A stretch of 32,007 bases of DNA from Treponema sp. (GCA_031270205.1 JAISYA010000243.1:1-32007); one strand, 5' to 3'. Counted from the first letter of the stretch, positions 14,893 to 24,586 are shown. The notes: generated by a model not told the origin, from the sequence alone. Numbers and translations are program-made.

Positions 14893-15267
14893 ATGCCTAC
14901 CATTAACCAGTTGGTTCGTTTCGGGCGGCGGCAGGTCGGTTCGAAAACCAAGTCGCCGGCTTTGCAGTCCTGCCCGCAAAAACGGGGGGTCTGTACCCGC
15001 GTTATGACGGTAACGCCCAAAAAGCCCAATTCGGCCCTGCGGAAGGTGGCCCGTGTGCGCCTTTCCCACGGAACCGAAGTTACCGCCTATATTCCCGGTA
15101 TCGGGCACAATTTGCAGGAACACTCGGTGGTTTTGGTTCGGGGCGGAAGGGTTAAGGACCTCCCCGGCGTGCGCTATCATATTATCCGGGGCGCAAAGGA
15201 TACTCTGGGCGTGGCGGATCGCAAGCGCAGCCGCTCAAAATACGGCGCCAAGCGGCCCAAGGCATAA
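14893..15267 (+). CDS. rpsL: 30S ribosomal protein S12
   Basis: A 124-residue S12, which lines the decoding centre and helps check codon-anticodon pairing. It shows [38 protein letters not shown] and [16 protein letters not shown]. Lys43 and Lys88 (counting Met), the sites of classic streptomycin-resistance changes, are both wild type. Asp89, the usual methylthiolation site, is present. AAGGAG lies about 10 bases before the ATG. It starts the str operon here, transcribed away from ftcD. rpoBC is not directly upstream. Confidence 0.98.
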   Translation: MPTINQLVRFGRRQVGSKTKSPALQSCPQKRGVCTRVMTVTPKKPNSALRKVARVRLSHGTEVTAYIPGIGHNLQEHSVVLVRGGRVKDLPGVRYHIIRGAKDTLGVADRKRSRSKYGAKRPKA

Positions 15268-15283
15268 GGTTAACGGAAGAATT

Positions 15284-15754
15284 ATGGGACGGAAGAAAAA
15301 AACCATAGACCGGGGTATTGCCCCGGATCCTAAATACAACAGCGTGGTGGTTTCCAAGTTTGTGAACCGCATGATGTGGGAAGGCAAGCGCTCGGTGGGC
15401 CTGCGGATAGTACACGATGCCTTTGGGATTCTCCAGAGCAAGGCCGACAAGGAACCCCTTGAGGTATTTCTCAAGGCCCTTGACAACGTCAAGCCCGTAA
15501 TTGAGGTTAAGTCCCGGCGGGTCGGCGGCGCTACCTATCAGGTTCCGGTGGAAATTCGGGAAGCCCGGCGAGAAGCCCTGTGCATGCGGTGGATTATTAA
15601 AGCCGCCCGCGCCCGTTCCGGCCACGGCATGGGCGACCGGCTTGCGGCGGAGCTGCTGGATGCGTATAATAATACCGGTACCGCTTTCAAGAAGAAAGAA
15701 GATACCCACAAAATGGCCGAAGCCAACAAGGCGTTCGCCCATTACAGATGGTAA
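15284..15754 (+). CDS. rpsG: 30S ribosomal protein S7
   Basis: A 156-residue S7, the primary binder that nucleates assembly of the 30S head and lies at the mRNA exit and E site. The start at 15284 ([11 protein letters not shown]) is used because it follows GGAAGA and gives the normal N-terminus. A longer in-frame reading from 15053 runs inside rps[38 protein letters not shown] and [16 protein letters not shown] are diagnostic. It follows rpsL by 16 bases. A hairpin begins at its stop codon, and fusA, the usual next gene, is missing. Confidence 0.98.
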   Translation: MGRKKKTIDRGIAPDPKYNSVVVSKFVNRMMWEGKRSVGLRIVHDAFGILQSKADKEPLEVFLKALDNVKPVIEVKSRRVGGATYQVPVEIREARREALCMRWIIKAARARSGHGMGDRLAAELLDAYNNTGTAFKKKEDTHKMAEANKAFAHYRW

Positions 15755-15827
15755 AAATCCTCCGGATATTTCAGGGGATCTTTGTAAAAACGAAGCCTCC
15801 GGTTCGCCGGGCGCTTCCGGGATTTTT
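15753..15827 (+). terminator. Terminator-like structure after rpsG
   Basis: AAAAATC-CT-CCGG (15753-15765), starting in the stop codon, pairs with CCGG-GATTTTT (15817-15827), leaving a 2-base bulge. Inside it is a second hairpin with CCGG-TTCG-CCGG at its tip (15799-15810; outer arms 15793-15816). It ends in five T's. It probably ends the rpsL-rpsG transcript. Confidence 0.5.
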
Positions 15828-16172
15828 GAAAAATAACCGTGCAGCGGTTGAACCGGAGGTTTGTCTTTGGTTCGGTGTCGGGGAGGTTAAGAAGGGTTAA
15901 TATCGTCGACCGAAAACCCCCTGCGCGGGGTCTTGGCATGGGATGGCTTTGGCCGTCCTACTGGAAAACTTTAAAAGGAAGGCGGCTTTGAAACAAAAGC
16001 TTCAGGCCGCCGGGTTTTCCGGCTCCAAACCGATCATCGGCACAGATTGAGATGAGACAGGTGGAACGGGACAACAGTGATGAAAGCCCGCCGGGTTTTT
16101 ATCGGAATTAAAGAAGCGCTTGGCCGCTGTCTTCATTTTCCGTTGTTTGCCTTTCTAATCACTCATTAACAA
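15828..16172. other. Hairpin-rich non-coding stretch between rpsG and tuf
   Basis: No protein or known RNA is recognised in these ~345 bp. Structures on the + strand are: ACCCC-CTGCGC-GGGGT (15916-15931); GGATGGC-TTTG-GCCGTCC (15941-15958, one G-U); and GGAAAAC (about 15962) with GTTTTCC (about 16014) enclosing GGCGGC with GCCGCC (15981-16010). AAAGCCC-GCC-GGGTTTT at 16083-16099 looks like a terminator. It occupies the place of fusA. It may be an untranslated RNA or decayed sequence. Confidence 0.4.
16083..16100 (+). terminator. Small intrinsic terminator upstream of tuf
   Basis: AAAGCCC (16083-16089) pairs with GGGTTTT (16093-16099), with one G-T wobble and a GCC loop; the T run ends at 16100. 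It would end any transcript coming through the structured region before the tuf promoter. Confidence 0.4.
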
Positions 16173-16201
16173 TTGACGCTGAATTTTCGCGGGAATGTTA
16201 T
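16173..16201 (+). promoter_or_regulatory. Promoter of tuf and the S10 cluster
   Basis: TTGACG (16173-16178), a 17-bp spacer and TGTTAT (16196-16201). The -10 box lies inside GGAAT-GTT-ATTCC (16192-16204), a small inverted repeat. The start would be near 16208, with a ~50-nt leader carrying AAGGAGG before the ATG. Confidence 0.6.
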
Positions 16202-16259
16202 TCCTGTGGTTTTATTTGTGAGTGAGAAATTATTTAGGTGCCCATAAGGAGGACACGAA

Positions 16260-17459
16260 ATGGCTAAGGATAAGTTTAATAGAACAAAAATTCACATGAA
16301 TGTCGGTACCATCGGTCACGTTGACCATGGTAAAACCACGCTTTCCGCCGCTATCACCATGTACTGCGGCAAGAAGTACGGCGACAAAGTTATGAAGTTT
16401 GACGACATTGACAATGCCCCGGAAGAGAAAGCCCGTGGTATCACCATCAATACAAGGCATCTGGAGTATCAGTCCGACAAGCGGCATTACGCCCACATCG
16501 ACTGTCCCGGACACGCCGACTACATCAAGAATATGATCACCGGCGCCGCCCAGATGGATGGAGCGGTTCTGGTCGTGTCCGCGCCGGACTCGGTCATGCC
16601 CCAGACGCGGGAGCATATCATTCTGGCCCGCCAGGTCGGCGTTCCCAGCATGATCGTCTTCCTCAACAAGGTAGACCTGGTTGACGATCCCGAACTTTTG
16701 GAACTGGTCGAGGAAGAGGTCAAGGACGTGCTGACCCAGAACGGTTTTCCCGGCGACAAGATCCCCATCATCAAGGGTTCCGCCTTCAAGGCCATGGAAT
16801 CCCTCAACGACGGCACAGAGAACGACGATACCAAGTGCGTTCAGGAACTCCTTGACGCCATGGATAACTATTTCCCCGATCCGGTCCGTGACGCGGATAA
16901 GCCCTTCCTCATGCCCATTGAAGACGTGTTTACCATTCCCGGCCGCGGCACGGTGGTTACCGGCAAAGTGGATCGGGGTATACTTAAGGCCATGGACCCT
17001 GTTGAAATTGTCGGTATCAACCCGACCCAGCAGACGGTCGCCACAAGCCTGGAAATGTTCAATAAAACCCTCGAAGATGTGCAGGCGGGTGAAAATGTCG
17101 GCGTCCTGCTTCGTGGTATTGACAAGAAGGGGGTCGAGCGCGGCCAGGTGCTTGCCAAGCCCGGTTCCATTACCCCGCACAGCAAATTCAAGGGCCAGAT
17201 CTACTGTCTGTCCAAGGAAGAGGGCGGGCGGCACAGCCCCTTCTTTACCGGCTACCGGCCGCAGTTCTATTTCCGTACCACGGATATCACCGGCACGGTC
17301 GGCCTTTCCGAGGGGAAAGAAATGGTCATGCCCGGCGACAACACCGAGATTATCGGCGATTTGATTCATCCCATCGCCATGGAGAAAGGGCTTCGGTTTG
17401 CCATCCGCGAGGGCGGCAGGACGGTCGCTTCCGGTCAGGTTACCGAGATTATTGAATAG
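16260..17459 (+). CDS. tuf: Elongation factor Tu
   Basis: A 399-residue GTPase that brings aminoacyl-tRNA to the ribosome. G1 is GHVDHGKT (19-26). The effector part is [16 protein letters not shown], where the Thr is conserved. G3 is DCPGHADY, G4 is NKVD and G5 is GSAFKAM. The [14 protein letters not shown] segment and the DGTENDD insert differ from enterobacterial EF-Tu and fit spirochete forms. Domains 2 and 3 follow normally, ending [27 protein letters not shown] is ideally placed. It has its own promoter and heads the S10 cluster, 66 bp ahead of rpsJ; fusA is not adjacent. Confidence 0.98.
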   Translation: MAKDKFNRTKIHMNVGTIGHVDHGKTTLSAAITMYCGKKYGDKVMKFDDIDNAPEEKARGITINTRHLEYQSDKRHYAHIDCPGHADYIKNMITGAAQMDGAVLVVSAPDSVMPQTREHIILARQVGVPSMIVFLNKVDLVDDPELLELVEEEVKDVLTQNGFPGDKIPIIKGSAFKAMESLNDGTENDDTKCVQELLDAMDNYFPDPVRDADKPFLMPIEDVFTIPGRGTVVTGKVDRGILKAMDPVEIVGINPTQQTVATSLEMFNKTLEDVQAGENVGVLLRGIDKKGVERGQVLAKPGSITPHSKFKGQIYCLSKEEGGRHSPFFTGYRPQFYFRTTDITGTVGLSEGKEMVMPGDNTEIIGDLIHPIAMEKGLRFAIREGGRTVASGQVTEIIE

Positions 17460-17477
17460 CGCGCGAGGTTTTAGGCA

Positions 17478-17506
17478 TACCGGGCCGCGGTAATGCGGCC
17501 CCGGTA
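17478..17506 (+). other. Hairpin between tuf and rpsJ
   Basis: TACCGGGCCGC (17478-17488) pairs with GCGGCCCCGGTA (17495-17506), with one bulged base and a GGTAAT loop. No T run follows, so it is not a standard terminator. It more likely is a processing or stability element that sets tuf mRNA apart from the ribosomal-protein message. Confidence 0.55.
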
Positions 17507-17525
17507 GTACATTCCTGGAGGAATA

Positions 17526-17837
17526 ATGGCTGCTAAGGAAGGAATTCGCGTGCGATTGCGCGGTTTCGATGTTGAGTTAATCGATCAGAGCGCAAAATCG
17601 ATTGTGCAGGCGGTGCAGAAAGCGGGGGCGAGGGTTACCGGCCCCATCCCGCTTCCCACCTCCATCAACAAAGTAACGGTGCTTCGTTCGCCCCACGTGA
17701 ACAAGAAGAGCCGTGAACAGTTTGAGATGCGGACCCATAAACGGTTAATTGATATTATCAATCCCTCTTCCGAGGTGATGGATTCTTTGATGAAGCTGGA
17801 ACTCCCCGCCGGCGTGGACGTGGAGATCAAGCAATAA
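17526..17837 (+). CDS. rpsJ: 30S ribosomal protein S10
   Basis: A 103-residue S10 of the 30S head, which in other bacteria also works as NusE in antitermination. [40 protein letters not shown] and [14 protein letters not shown] are the family hallmarks. TGGAGGAATA gives an excellent ribosome site. It is the first gene of the classical S10 order, following tuf. A 98-base gap with small hairpins separates it from rplC. Confidence 0.98.
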   Translation: MAAKEGIRVRLRGFDVELIDQSAKSIVQAVQKAGARVTGPIPLPTSINKVTVLRSPHVNKKSREQFEMRTHKRLIDIINPSSEVMDSLMKLELPAGVDVEIKQ

Positions 17838-17935
17838 CGTTGATTTGTTTCTGTTTCTGAGCGCAGACGGTTCCGGGGACCTCGGAATAGCGTGCGTTGA
17901 AAACGGCCGTTGGAAAGCGGTCTAGGAGTTATGCG

Positions 17936-18556
17936 ATGTTAGGGCTTTTGGCCAAAAAAGTGGGCATGACGCAGGTCTTTGATGATGGGGGCAACCTTAC
18001 GCCGGTAACGGTGATGCGGGTTGACCCGAGTATCGTCATCGCCCAAAAGACAGAGGAAAAAGACGGCTACAGGGCCGTGCTGGTCGGTGTGGACGACGCG
18101 AAGAAAAACCGGGTAACCAGGCCCTACGCCGGCCAATTCCCGGAGAATATCGCCCCCAAAAAGCGGATTCGGGAACTGCGGGACTTTGAAAAAGAAGTCG
18201 CCGTGGGGGATTCCCTGGGGGTGGAAACGCTGGAAGGTGTCCGCTATGTGGACGTTTCCGGTATTTCCAAGGGCAAAGGTTTTCAGGGCGTTATGAGACG
18301 CTACGGTTTTGGCGGCGGGCGCAAGACCCACGGTTCCAAATTTCACCGCGAGCCGGGTTCCACCGGGCAGTCAACCTATCCGGGTAAAACCTTCAAGAAC
18401 GTGAAGCTGCCGGGCCGCATGGGCCGCGAAAAAGTAACGGTTCTCAGCCTGCGGGTGGTAAAGATGGACCCTGAAAAGCAGCTCATTATGGTTCGGGGCG
18501 CTGTTCCCGGCGTCAACAAGGGCCTTGTGTTTGTCCGGGCCGCGGTAAAGAAGTAG
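17936..18556 (+). CDS. rplC: 50S ribosomal protein L3
   Basis: A 206-residue L3, an early assembly protein near the peptidyl transferase centre. The start at 17936 (MLGLLAKKVGMTQVF) has AGGAG at 17924-17928. A TTG-initiated extension to 17897 is unlikely. KGKGFQGVMRRYGFGGG, KTHGSKFHREPGSTGQ (with the conserved Gln usually methylated) and GRMGREKVTVLSLRVV are typical. TTCCG-GGGACCT-CGGAA (about 17870-17886) lies in the leader ahead of it. Eleven bases separate it from rplD. Confidence 0.97.
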   Translation: MLGLLAKKVGMTQVFDDGGNLTPVTVMRVDPSIVIAQKTEEKDGYRAVLVGVDDAKKNRVTRPYAGQFPENIAPKKRIRELRDFEKEVAVGDSLGVETLEGVRYVDVSGISKGKGFQGVMRRYGFGGGRKTHGSKFHREPGSTGQSTYPGKTFKNVKLPGRMGREKVTVLSLRVVKMDPEKQLIMVRGAVPGVNKGLVFVRAAVKK

Positions 18557-18567
18557 CGGGGAAAGCA

Positions 18568-19212
18568 ATGAACTGTACAGTGTATTCAAAAGACGGCAAA
18601 GAACTGCGGACCATTGAGCTGGAAGAAAGCGTTTTCGGCCTTCCGATCAACGGGGACCTGATTTGGTACGCCATCAATAATGAACTCGCCAACAAACGGC
18701 AGGGAAACGCCAGCACCAAAGACCGCGGCGAAGTCCACGGTTCCAACGCCAAGCCCTACAAGCAAAAGGGTACGGGCCGCGCCCGGCGGGGCGATAAAAA
18801 ATCCCCGGTGATGGTCGGCGGCGGCGTAGTGTTCGGGCCAAAACCGCGTGATTTTTCCTACTCCATGCCCAAGAAAGCCAAGCGCCAGGCGATTAAAACC
18901 ATTTTAAGCCTGAAAGCCCAAAGCGACACCTTAAAAATAGTCGAAGACTTTTCAATTGAATCGGGGAAGACCCGCGATCTTGCGGGCCTGCTTGGCAGCT
19001 TTAACCCCGGTACGCGGACGGTGCTTGTCCTGAAAGACGATGATCCCAAGATCAAACGGGCCGCCGCGAATATCCCCTGGCTGAGTTATCTTTCCTATAA
19101 CCGCCTGCGGGCGCACGACCTGTTCTACGGCCGGCAGGTGCTGATGCTGGAAACAGCCGCGAAAAATCTTAACGATTTTTACGGAGAAAAGGCTGAGGAG
19201 GCCGGCGAATGA
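18568..19212 (+). CDS. rplD: 50S ribosomal protein L4
   Basis: A 214-residue L4, whose long loop lines the exit tunnel. That loop is clear: [20 protein letters not shown] followed by [16 protein letters not shown]. The tunnel-tip residues linked to macrolide resistance (KQKGTGRAR) are the standard ones. In other bacteria L4 represses its own operon; no such site is recognised here. The gene begins with GGGGAAAG ahead of ATG and ends in an ATGA overlap with rplW. Confidence 0.97.
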   Translation: MNCTVYSKDGKELRTIELEESVFGLPINGDLIWYAINNELANKRQGNASTKDRGEVHGSNAKPYKQKGTGRARRGDKKSPVMVGGGVVFGPKPRDFSYSMPKKAKRQAIKTILSLKAQSDTLKIVEDFSIESGKTRDLAGLLGSFNPGTRTVLVLKDDDPKIKRAAANIPWLSYLSYNRLRAHDLFYGRQVLMLETAAKNLNDFYGEKAEEAGE

Positions 19213-19493
19213 TTTACGAAGACATACTGGTGGAACCGGTGCTTTCAGAAAAAGCGAACCTGCTGCGTGAACAGGGAAAGTACGTGTTCAAGGTAGATCC
19301 GGCGGCAAACAAGATTCAGATTAAAGAAGCGGTACGCCGCCTCTTCAATGTGCATCCCATTGCCTGTACGGTGATGGTGGTGGGCGGCAAGCCCAAACGG
19401 CAGCGGAACCGCGCGGGTTATACCTCGACCTGGAAAAAAGCCATTGTACGGCTTCCCAAGGACGAGAAGATCGGCATCTTTGAGGGCGTGTAG
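19209..19493 (+). CDS. rplW: 50S ribosomal protein L23
   Basis: A 94-residue L23 at the tunnel exit, the docking site for trigger factor and SRP. Signature segments are [32 protein letters not shown] and [20 protein letters not shown]. The start overlaps the rplD stop by four bases (ATGA) and has AGGAGG upstream. The length is normal for bacteria. Confidence 0.97.
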   Translation: MIYEDILVEPVLSEKANLLREQGKYVFKVDPAANKIQIKEAVRRLFNVHPIACTVMVVGGKPKRQRNRAGYTSTWKKAIVRLPKDEKIGIFEGV

Positions 19494-19501
19494 GGGAAAT
19501 C

Positions 19502-20332
19502 ATGGGGATAAAAACATATAAACCGATTACCGCGGGGATGCGGCAATGGACCAGCCTGGATTACTCGGAGCTTAGCAAAGGGGTAAAGCCGGAGAAATCC
19601 CTGGTTTCGGGCCGGCCCGAAAAAGCCGGACGCGATTCTAACGGCAGGATCAGCGTGTGGCACAAGGGCGGCGGACACAAACGCCGCTACCGGGATATCG
19701 ACTTTAAGCGTGACAAGATCGGCGTTCCCGGCAAAGTCGCTACCATTGAGTACGATCCCAACCGGAGCGCAAATATCGCCCTTGTTCACTACGTTGACGG
19801 CGAAAAGCGTTACATTATCGCCCCCAGGGGCCTTAAAGTCGGCGCCGCCGTTATGAGCGGTCCCAACGCGCCCATTGAGGCGGGTAACGCGCTGCCCCTG
19901 GAAAATATTCCCCTGGGCTTTACGGTGCATAACATCGAGCTTACCCTGGGAAAGGGCGGGCAGATGGTGCGTTCCGCCGGCGGCGGGGCGCTGATTGCCG
20001 CCAAAGAAGGGGACTACGTTACCGTCAAGCTGCCTTCAGGCGAAATGCGCATGGTGTTCAAAAAGTGCCGCGCCACCATCGGCACGGTGGGCAATGAGGA
20101 TCACATGAACGTGACCCTGGGTAAAGCCGGCCGCAAGCGCTGGCTGGGTATCCGTCCCACCGTGCGCGGTATGGTTATGAACCCCGTGGATCATCCCCAT
20201 GGCGGCGGTGAGGGCAAGAGCAAGGGCATTCACCCGGTTACCCCCTGGGGACAGCCTACCAAGGGCTTCAAGACCCGGAGCAAGCACAAACCTTCCTCGC
20301 GGTTTATTGTCAGCCGCGGCAGGAAGAAGTAG
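19502..20332 (+). CDS. rplB: 50S ribosomal protein L2
   Basis: A 276-residue L2, which joins the subunits and helps form the peptidyl transferase site. It shows [39 protein letters not shown] and [17 protein letters not shown] with the conserved His in the DHPHGGG loop. It ends [19 protein letters not shown]. The gene starts eight bases after rplW with GTAGGGGAAATC before ATG. No unusual change was seen. Confidence 0.98.
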   Translation: MGIKTYKPITAGMRQWTSLDYSELSKGVKPEKSLVSGRPEKAGRDSNGRISVWHKGGGHKRRYRDIDFKRDKIGVPGKVATIEYDPNRSANIALVHYVDGEKRYIIAPRGLKVGAAVMSGPNAPIEAGNALPLENIPLGFTVHNIELTLGKGGQMVRSAGGGALIAAKEGDYVTVKLPSGEMRMVFKKCRATIGTVGNEDHMNVTLGKAGRKRWLGIRPTVRGMVMNPVDHPHGGGEGKSKGIHPVTPWGQPTKGFKTRSKHKPSSRFIVSRGRKK

Positions 20333-20341
20333 GAGATACGG

Positions 20342-20623
20342 ATGTCAAGGTCCATTAAGAAAGGGCCCTTCATTGAGAAGAGCCTGTATAAAAAGGTGCT
20401 GGAGTTGAGCAAGTCCGGGGAGCGGAGGATGATCAAAACCTATTCCCGGTGTTCTACCATCATTCCCGAAATGGTGGGTGGGACTATCTCCGTCTATAAC
20501 GGCAAAACCTGGATTCCCGTGTATATCACGGAGAACCTTGTCGGTCACAAGCTTGGCGAGTTTTCCCCCACCCGGATATTCCGGGGGCATGCCGGCTCGG
20601 ACAAGAAAGCCGCCTCGAAATAA
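20342..20623 (+). CDS. rpsS: 30S ribosomal protein S19
   Basis: A 93-residue S19 of the 30S head that contacts the A-site tRNA and forms a bridge with 23S r[20 protein letters not shown] opens the protein. [20 protein letters not shown] and [20 protein letters not shown] follow, all standard. AGGAGATACGG precedes the ATG. It lies nine bases after rplB and twelve before rplV. Confidence 0.98.
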   Translation: MSRSIKKGPFIEKSLYKKVLELSKSGERRMIKTYSRCSTIIPEMVGGTISVYNGKTWIPVYITENLVGHKLGEFSPTRIFRGHAGSDKKAASK

Positions 20624-20635
20624 GCAGGTAGATGT

Positions 20636-21040
20636 ATGGAAACGAAGTACGGTTACAGGGCGGTCAGCAAATACCTCATCGCTTCTCCCTTCAAGATCCG
20701 GCCTGTGGCGGACCTTATCCGCCGCAAGCCCTATCCCGAGGCGATTTCCCTTCTGGAAAACATGCCTCACAAGGGGGCGCGGCTTATCCGCAAGACGGTA
20801 AAGTCCGCCGCTTCCAACGCCCTCAGCGGCAACAAGCAGCTTGACGAGGGCATGCTCTATGTGCGGGATATATTTGTTGACGAGGGGCCCCGGCTCAAGC
20901 GGGTATGGTTCCGCGCCAGAGGACGGGCGGATATGCTTTTGAAAAGGATGTGCCACATCACCGTGGTAGTCGATGAAACCGTAAATTCCGGCAATAAGAC
21001 CGGTTCCGGCAAGGTTGCTGCCAAGAAGGCGGAGAAATAA
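20636..21040 (+). CDS. rplV: 50S ribosomal protein L22
   Basis: A 134-residue L22 whose beta-hairpin lines the exit tunnel. [40 protein letters not shown] and [20 protein letters not shown] are recognisable; the hairpin tip is the RARGRADM part. The C-terminus carries an extra basic tail ([15 protein letters not shown]) beyond the common ~110-residue form. The stop overlaps the rpsC start by one base (TAATG). Confidence 0.97.
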   Translation: METKYGYRAVSKYLIASPFKIRPVADLIRRKPYPEAISLLENMPHKGARLIRKTVKSAASNALSGNKQLDEGMLYVRDIFVDEGPRLKRVWFRARGRADMLLKRMCHITVVVDETVNSGNKTGSGKVAAKKAEK

Positions 21041-21747
21041 TGGGACAGAAAGTAAACCCGATAGGGCTGCGGGTCGGTATTAACAAAAACTGGGGTTCCC
21101 GGTGGTATGTTGATCCTAGAGAATACGCCAACACCCTTCATGAAGACCTGAAACTTCGCAAGCTCATCATGGATATGCCCGAAACCAGGGGCGCCGACAT
21201 TGCCGAACTTGAGATCATCAGGCATCCACAGCGGATCACGATCACGATTCATACCGCCCGGCCCGGTGTTATCATCGGGGTCAAGGGCGCCAATATCGAA
21301 AAGATCGGTTCCGGCCTGCAAAAGATCGTCAGCAAGAAGATACAGATCAAGATTAAAGAAGTGCGGAACGCCGACAACAGCGCCCAGATCATCGCCCAGA
21401 ACATCGCCCGGCAGCTTTTGGCCCGGTCCAGTTTCAGGCGGACCATGAGGCAGGCCATTACCAACGCGATCAAGAAGGGCAACGCCCAGGGCGTCAAGGT
21501 CCGGCTTTCGGGACGGCTCGGCGGCGCGGAAATGTCCCGTACTGAAGAGGCCAAAGAAGGGCGGATTCCCCTGCACACCCTGAGGGCGGACATTGACTAC
21601 GGTTTCGCGGAAGCCCACACCACCTTCGGCTCCATCGGGGTAAAGGTTTGGGTGTACAACGGCATGAAGTTCGGCAGGGAACAGAAGGAAGACGCCGGCG
21701 CGCTGGTCCGCAAGCGGCGGGAACGGGCGCCCGCGAGGAGTAATTAG
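21040..21747 (+). CDS. rpsC: 30S ribosomal protein S3
   Basis: A 235-residue S3, which with S4 and S5 forms the mRNA entry channel and helicase. The type II KH domain has [38 protein letters not shown] and the C-terminal [15 protein letters not shown] follow. The N-terminus [20 protein letters not shown] is typical. It overlaps the rplV stop by one base and is followed two bases later by rplP, so translation is coupled. Confidence 0.98.
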   Translation: MGQKVNPIGLRVGINKNWGSRWYVDPREYANTLHEDLKLRKLIMDMPETRGADIAELEIIRHPQRITITIHTARPGVIIGVKGANIEKIGSGLQKIVSKKIQIKIKEVRNADNSAQIIAQNIARQLLARSSFRRTMRQAITNAIKKGNAQGVKVRLSGRLGGAEMSRTEEAKEGRIPLHTLRADIDYGFAEAHTTFGSIGVKVWVYNGMKFGREQKEDAGALVRKRRERAPARSN

Positions 21748-21749
21748 TT

Positions 21750-22178
21750 ATGCTGAGTCCGAAACGTGTAAGGCGCCGCAAAGTGCAGCGGGGCAATATG
21801 CCTGGAAACGCCACTCGCTGCAACACCGTGGTGTTCGGTGATTATGCCCTGGTTGCGATGGACCGGATGTGGATCACCAACCGGCAGATAGAGGCGGCCC
21901 GTATCGCCCTGAACCGTCATATAAAGCGCGGCGGGAAGATATGGATTCGCATTTTCCCCGACAAGCCCTATTCCAAGAAGCCCGCGGAAACCCGCATGGG
22001 CAAGGGAAAAGGCGCCCCCGAATACTGGGTGGCGGTGGTAAAGCCGGGGACCGTTATGTTTGAATTGGGCGGCGGTATCGACCGGACACTCGCCGAAGAG
22101 GCGATGGTGCTGGCGGGAGCCAAACTTCCCATCAAAACAAAATTTGTTGCCCGTTCCGACATGGAAATCGGGGCTTAG
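21750..22178 (+). CDS. rplP: 50S ribosomal protein L16
   Basis: A 142-residue L16, which positions the A-site tRNA in the 50S subunit. [56 protein letters not shown] and [19 protein letters not shown] identify it. The Arg in TRMGKGK, a target of hydroxylation in some bacteria, is kept. The gene follows rpsC by two bases, with GAGGAGTAATTAGTT before ATG. Confidence 0.98.
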   Translation: MLSPKRVRRRKVQRGNMPGNATRCNTVVFGDYALVAMDRMWITNRQIEAARIALNRHIKRGGKIWIRIFPDKPYSKKPAETRMGKGKGAPEYWVAVVKPGTVMFELGGGIDRTLAEEAMVLAGAKLPIKTKFVARSDMEIGA

Positions 22179-22190
22179 GCAGGCGCGGTG

Positions 22191-22424
22191 ATGAAAAATT
22201 CATTCAAGAACCTTTCCTTTCCGGAACTCAAGGCCAAACGGGACGAGTTGAAAAAGAAGTACATGGAATTCCGCTTCCAGGTAGTCATCGGCCATGTGGA
22301 TAATCCTCTGCAAAAGCGCACAATGCGCCGGCAGATCGCCCGGCTCAACACCCTTATTCACGCGCAGGAAATTGCGGACAGGAAGCAGGCGGACACAGCC
22401 GCGGCAGCGGCGGAGGCTAAGTAA
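22191..22424 (+). CDS. rpmC: 50S ribosomal protein L29
   Basis: A 77-residue L29 located beside L23 at the tunnel exit. [20 protein letters not shown], then [20 protein letters not shown] and [15 protein letters not shown], are the family pattern. The ATG at 22191 is preferred to the GTG codon just before it. The ribosome site (GGCAGGCG) is weak, so coupling to rplP may help. The C-terminus is extended with an Ala-rich tail (AAAAAEAK). The stop overlaps rpsQ by one base. Confidence 0.95.
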   Translation: MKNSFKNLSFPELKAKRDELKKKYMEFRFQVVIGHVDNPLQKRTMRRQIARLNTLIHAQEIADRKQADTAAAAAEAK

Positions 22425-22696
22425 TGGCAGAGCAGGCAGTTAAGGCAAAAAGCGGGAAAAAAGAGTTTGTGGGAATCGTGAAGAGCGACAAAATGGACAA
22501 AACCATTGTGGTCTCCATTGAAACCCTCGCCCTGCATCCGCTGTACAAGAAATATGTCAAGCGGGTCAAAAAGGTGAAAGCCCATGACGAGACCAATGAC
22601 GCGAAGACCGGCGACCGGGTCCGTGTGATCGAGTGCCGGCCCATCAGCAAAGAAAAATGCTGGAAACTCGTGGAGATCCTCGATCGCGCCAAATAA
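22424..22696 (+). CDS. rpsQ: 30S ribosomal protein S17
   Basis: A 90-residue S17, an early 16S rRNA-binding OB-fold protein. [39 protein letters not shown] and [19 protein letters not shown] are characteristic. It overlaps rpmC by one base (TAATG) and precedes rplN by 15 bases. The short basic N-terminal extension ([12 protein letters not shown]) is not unusual. Confidence 0.97.
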   Translation: MAEQAVKAKSGKKEFVGIVKSDKMDKTIVVSIETLALHPLYKKYVKRVKKVKAHDETNDAKTGDRVRVIECRPISKEKCWKLVEILDRAK

Positions 22697-22711
22697 GGGG
22701 AATTAGGGAAA

Positions 22712-23083
22712 ATGATACAAGTGGAAACCTTCCTGAATGTGGCGGACAATTCAGGAGCCAAAACCGTGCAGTGTATCAAAGTGCTGGGCGGCAGCCGCCG
22801 CAGATATGCGGGGATTGGCGATATTATCGTGGTTGCGGTAAAAACCGCCCTGCCCACATCGACAATCAAAAAGGGCACGGTGGAAAAAGCGGTGGTGGTG
22901 CGTACCCATAAGGAATACCGCCGCCCCGACGGCACTTATATACGCTTTGATGACAACGCCTGCGTCATTATAGACGGCGCGTTGAATCCCAAGGGAAAAC
23001 GTATCTTCGGGCCGGTAGCCCGGGAACTACGGGAAAAGGGCGCTTTTATGAAGATCGTGTCCCTCGCCCCTGAGGTTCTTTAG
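22712..23083 (+). CDS. rplN: 50S ribosomal protein L14
   Basis: A 123-residue L14 that forms a bridge to 16S rRNA and is the docking site of the silencing factor Rsf[61 protein letters not shown] and [16 protein letters not shown] are all conserved. AAGGGGAATTAGGGAAA precedes the ATG. Length is exactly that of most bacteria. Confidence 0.98.
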   Translation: MIQVETFLNVADNSGAKTVQCIKVLGGSRRRYAGIGDIIVVAVKTALPTSTIKKGTVEKAVVVRTHKEYRRPDGTYIRFDDNACVIIDGALNPKGKRIFGPVARELREKGAFMKIVSLAPEVL

Positions 23084-23094
23084 GAGAAATAAAG

Positions 23095-23418
23095 ATGGCT
23101 GAAGCAGCGCATAAATTCAAACTGAAGAAAGAAGATACTGTCGAGATCATCGCCGGCAAAGACAAGGGCAAGCGGGGGAGGATTCTCAAGATACTCCGCG
23201 ACAAGGACCGGCTGCTTGTCGAGGGTGCGAATATTGTCAAAAAGGCGCAGAAGCGCCGGAACCAACAGGACCGGGGCGGTATTGCCGAGATTGAGGCGGC
23301 GATTCACAGTTCCAACGTGATGATCGTCTGTAAAAAATGCGGCCCCACCCGGATCGGCTATAAGCAGGAAGGGACCGCTAAAATCAGGATCTGTAAAAAA
23401 TGCAGGGAGGCGCTGTAA
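23095..23418 (+). CDS. rplX: 50S ribosomal protein L24, zinc-ribbon form
   Basis: A 107-residue L24, one of the two initiators of 50S assembly. The KOW motif is [19 protein letters not shown]. The C-terminal half carries two CxxC pairs (Cys79/Cys82 in VCKKC, Cys100/Cys103 in ICKKC), suggesting bound zinc; many bacteria lack these. GGAGAAATAAAG precedes the start. The stop overlaps the rplE start by one base. Confidence 0.96.
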   Translation: MAEAAHKFKLKKEDTVEIIAGKDKGKRGRILKILRDKDRLLVEGANIVKKAQKRRNQQDRGGIAEIEAAIHSSNVMIVCKKCGPTRIGYKQEGTAKIRICKKCREAL

Positions 23419-23969
23419 TGAGTAACTATGTGCCCCGGCTCAAGAAGATTTACAATGAACAAATCGCTCCGGAGTTGTTTAAGGAGTTCAGCTACAAGTC
23501 GCCCATGCAAACACCCCGGCTGGAAAAAATCGTGGTAAGCATGGGCGTAGGGGAGGCCCTGCAAAATAAAAAGCTGCTCGACGCGGCCATTGATACCCTT
23601 ACCCAGATCACCGGGCAGAAAGCGGTAAAGACCAAGGCCCGCAAGAGTATAGCGAATTTCAAGATCCGCGAAGGCCAGGAAATCGGCGCCAAAGTTACCC
23701 TGAGGGGGGCGATGATGTACGAGTTTCTTGATCGGCTGGTGAATGTGGCCCTTCCCCGTGTCAAGGACTTCAGGGGCGTCGGCCAGAACGCATTTGACGG
23801 TCACGGGGACTATTCCCTGGGCATTCAGGAACAGATCATTTTTCCGGAGATTGATTTTGATAAAATCGAAAAGGTGGCCGGATTGAACATCGTCATTGTG
23901 ACGACGGCAAAGACCGACGCGGAGGCGAAGGCCTTTCTTAGCAAATTCGGCATGCCCTTCAGGAAATAA
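23418..23969 (+). CDS. rplE: 50S ribosomal protein L5
   Basis: A 183-residue L5 that binds 5S rRNA and contacts the P-site tRNA. The start at 23418 ([15 protein letters not shown]) has GGGAGG at 23405-23410; an upstream ATG at 23400 would extend into rplX and lacks a ribosome site. [59 protein letters not shown] and [15 protein letters not shown] identify it. Start and rplX stop overlap as TAATG. Confidence 0.97.
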   Translation: MSNYVPRLKKIYNEQIAPELFKEFSYKSPMQTPRLEKIVVSMGVGEALQNKKLLDAAIDTLTQITGQKAVKTKARKSIANFKIREGQEIGAKVTLRGAMMYEFLDRLVNVALPRVKDFRGVGQNAFDGHGDYSLGIQEQIIFPEIDFDKIEKVAGLNIVIVTTAKTDAEAKAFLSKFGMPFRK

Positions 23970-23982
23970 GGGAGGAGATTGC

Positions 23983-24168
23983 ATGGCAAGAAAAGCGATG
24001 ATTATCAAGGCGCTGCGGACGCCTAAATATAAAACGAGGAAGGTTAACCGCTGCCGGATCTGCGGACGGCCAAGGGGCTATCTGCGGAAATATGAAATGT
24101 GCCGTCTTTGTTTCCGCAAATTTGCGAGCGAAGGGCTTATTCCCGGCGTAACCAAATCGAGCTGGTAG
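23983..24168 (+). CDS. rpsZ: 30S ribosomal protein S14, zinc-binding (type Z)
   Basis: A 61-residue short S14 with the zinc knuckle Cys24, Cys27, Cys40 and Cys43 (CRICGRP...CRLC). It lies in the 30S head near S3 and S10. The length and four cysteines place it in the C+ type, not the ~100-residue cysteine-free form. It begins [20 protein letters not shown] and ends [24 protein letters not shown] precedes the ATG. It lies between rplE and rpsH as usual. Confidence 0.98.
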   Translation: MARKAMIIKALRTPKYKTRKVNRCRICGRPRGYLRKYEMCRLCFRKFASEGLIPGVTKSSW

Positions 24169-24177
24169 GAGAACAGG

Positions 24178-24576
24178 ATGAGCGTATCTGATCCCGTTGC
24201 GGACATGCTGACTAAAATCCGGAACGCCGGAATGGCAAAGCATGAAAAGGTTGATATCCCCACCTCCAAACTGAAACTTGAGATTGTCAAGATCCTGAAG
24301 ACCGAAGGGTATATCAAAAATTTTAAGAAGACGAACCAGGAGGGCGGAAGCGTGATCCGGGTTTTCCTTAAATACGATGATGCAACCGCCCCGATTATTC
24401 ACGGCATTGAAAAGGTGTCGAAACCTGGCCGTCGTGTGTACATGGGCTATAAAAATATGCCGAGAGTTTTTAACGGCTACGGAACCCTGATCGTTTCCAC
24501 GTCTCAGGGGGTAACTACCGGGAAAAAAGCGGCCGACAAACAAGTCGGCGGCGAAATCATCTGTACCGTGTGGTAA
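24178..24576 (+). CDS. rpsH: 30S ribosomal protein S8
   Basis: A 132-residue S8, a central-domain 16S rRNA binder that in E. coli also represses the spc operon. [33 protein letters not shown] and [20 protein letters not shown] are diagnostic, and it ends ICTVW. It starts ten bases after rpsZ with GGAGAACAGG before the ATG. No S8-binding mRNA mimic was recognised by eye near rplE. Confidence 0.98.
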   Translation: MSVSDPVADMLTKIRNAGMAKHEKVDIPTSKLKLEIVKILKTEGYIKNFKKTNQEGGSVIRVFLKYDDATAPIIHGIEKVSKPGRRVYMGYKNMPRVFNGYGTLIVSTSQGVTTGKKAADKQVGGEIICTVW

Positions 24577-24586
24577 GAGGGAAAAC

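Noticed and set aside
15755-16259. Remnant of fusA or a tRNA gene
   Set aside because: No EF-G motif was found in any frame and no tRNA T-loop or cloverleaf could be drawn.
16230-17369. 379-residue minus-strand frame opposite tuf
   Set aside because: A mirror frame caused by tuf codon use; no motif or ribosome site.
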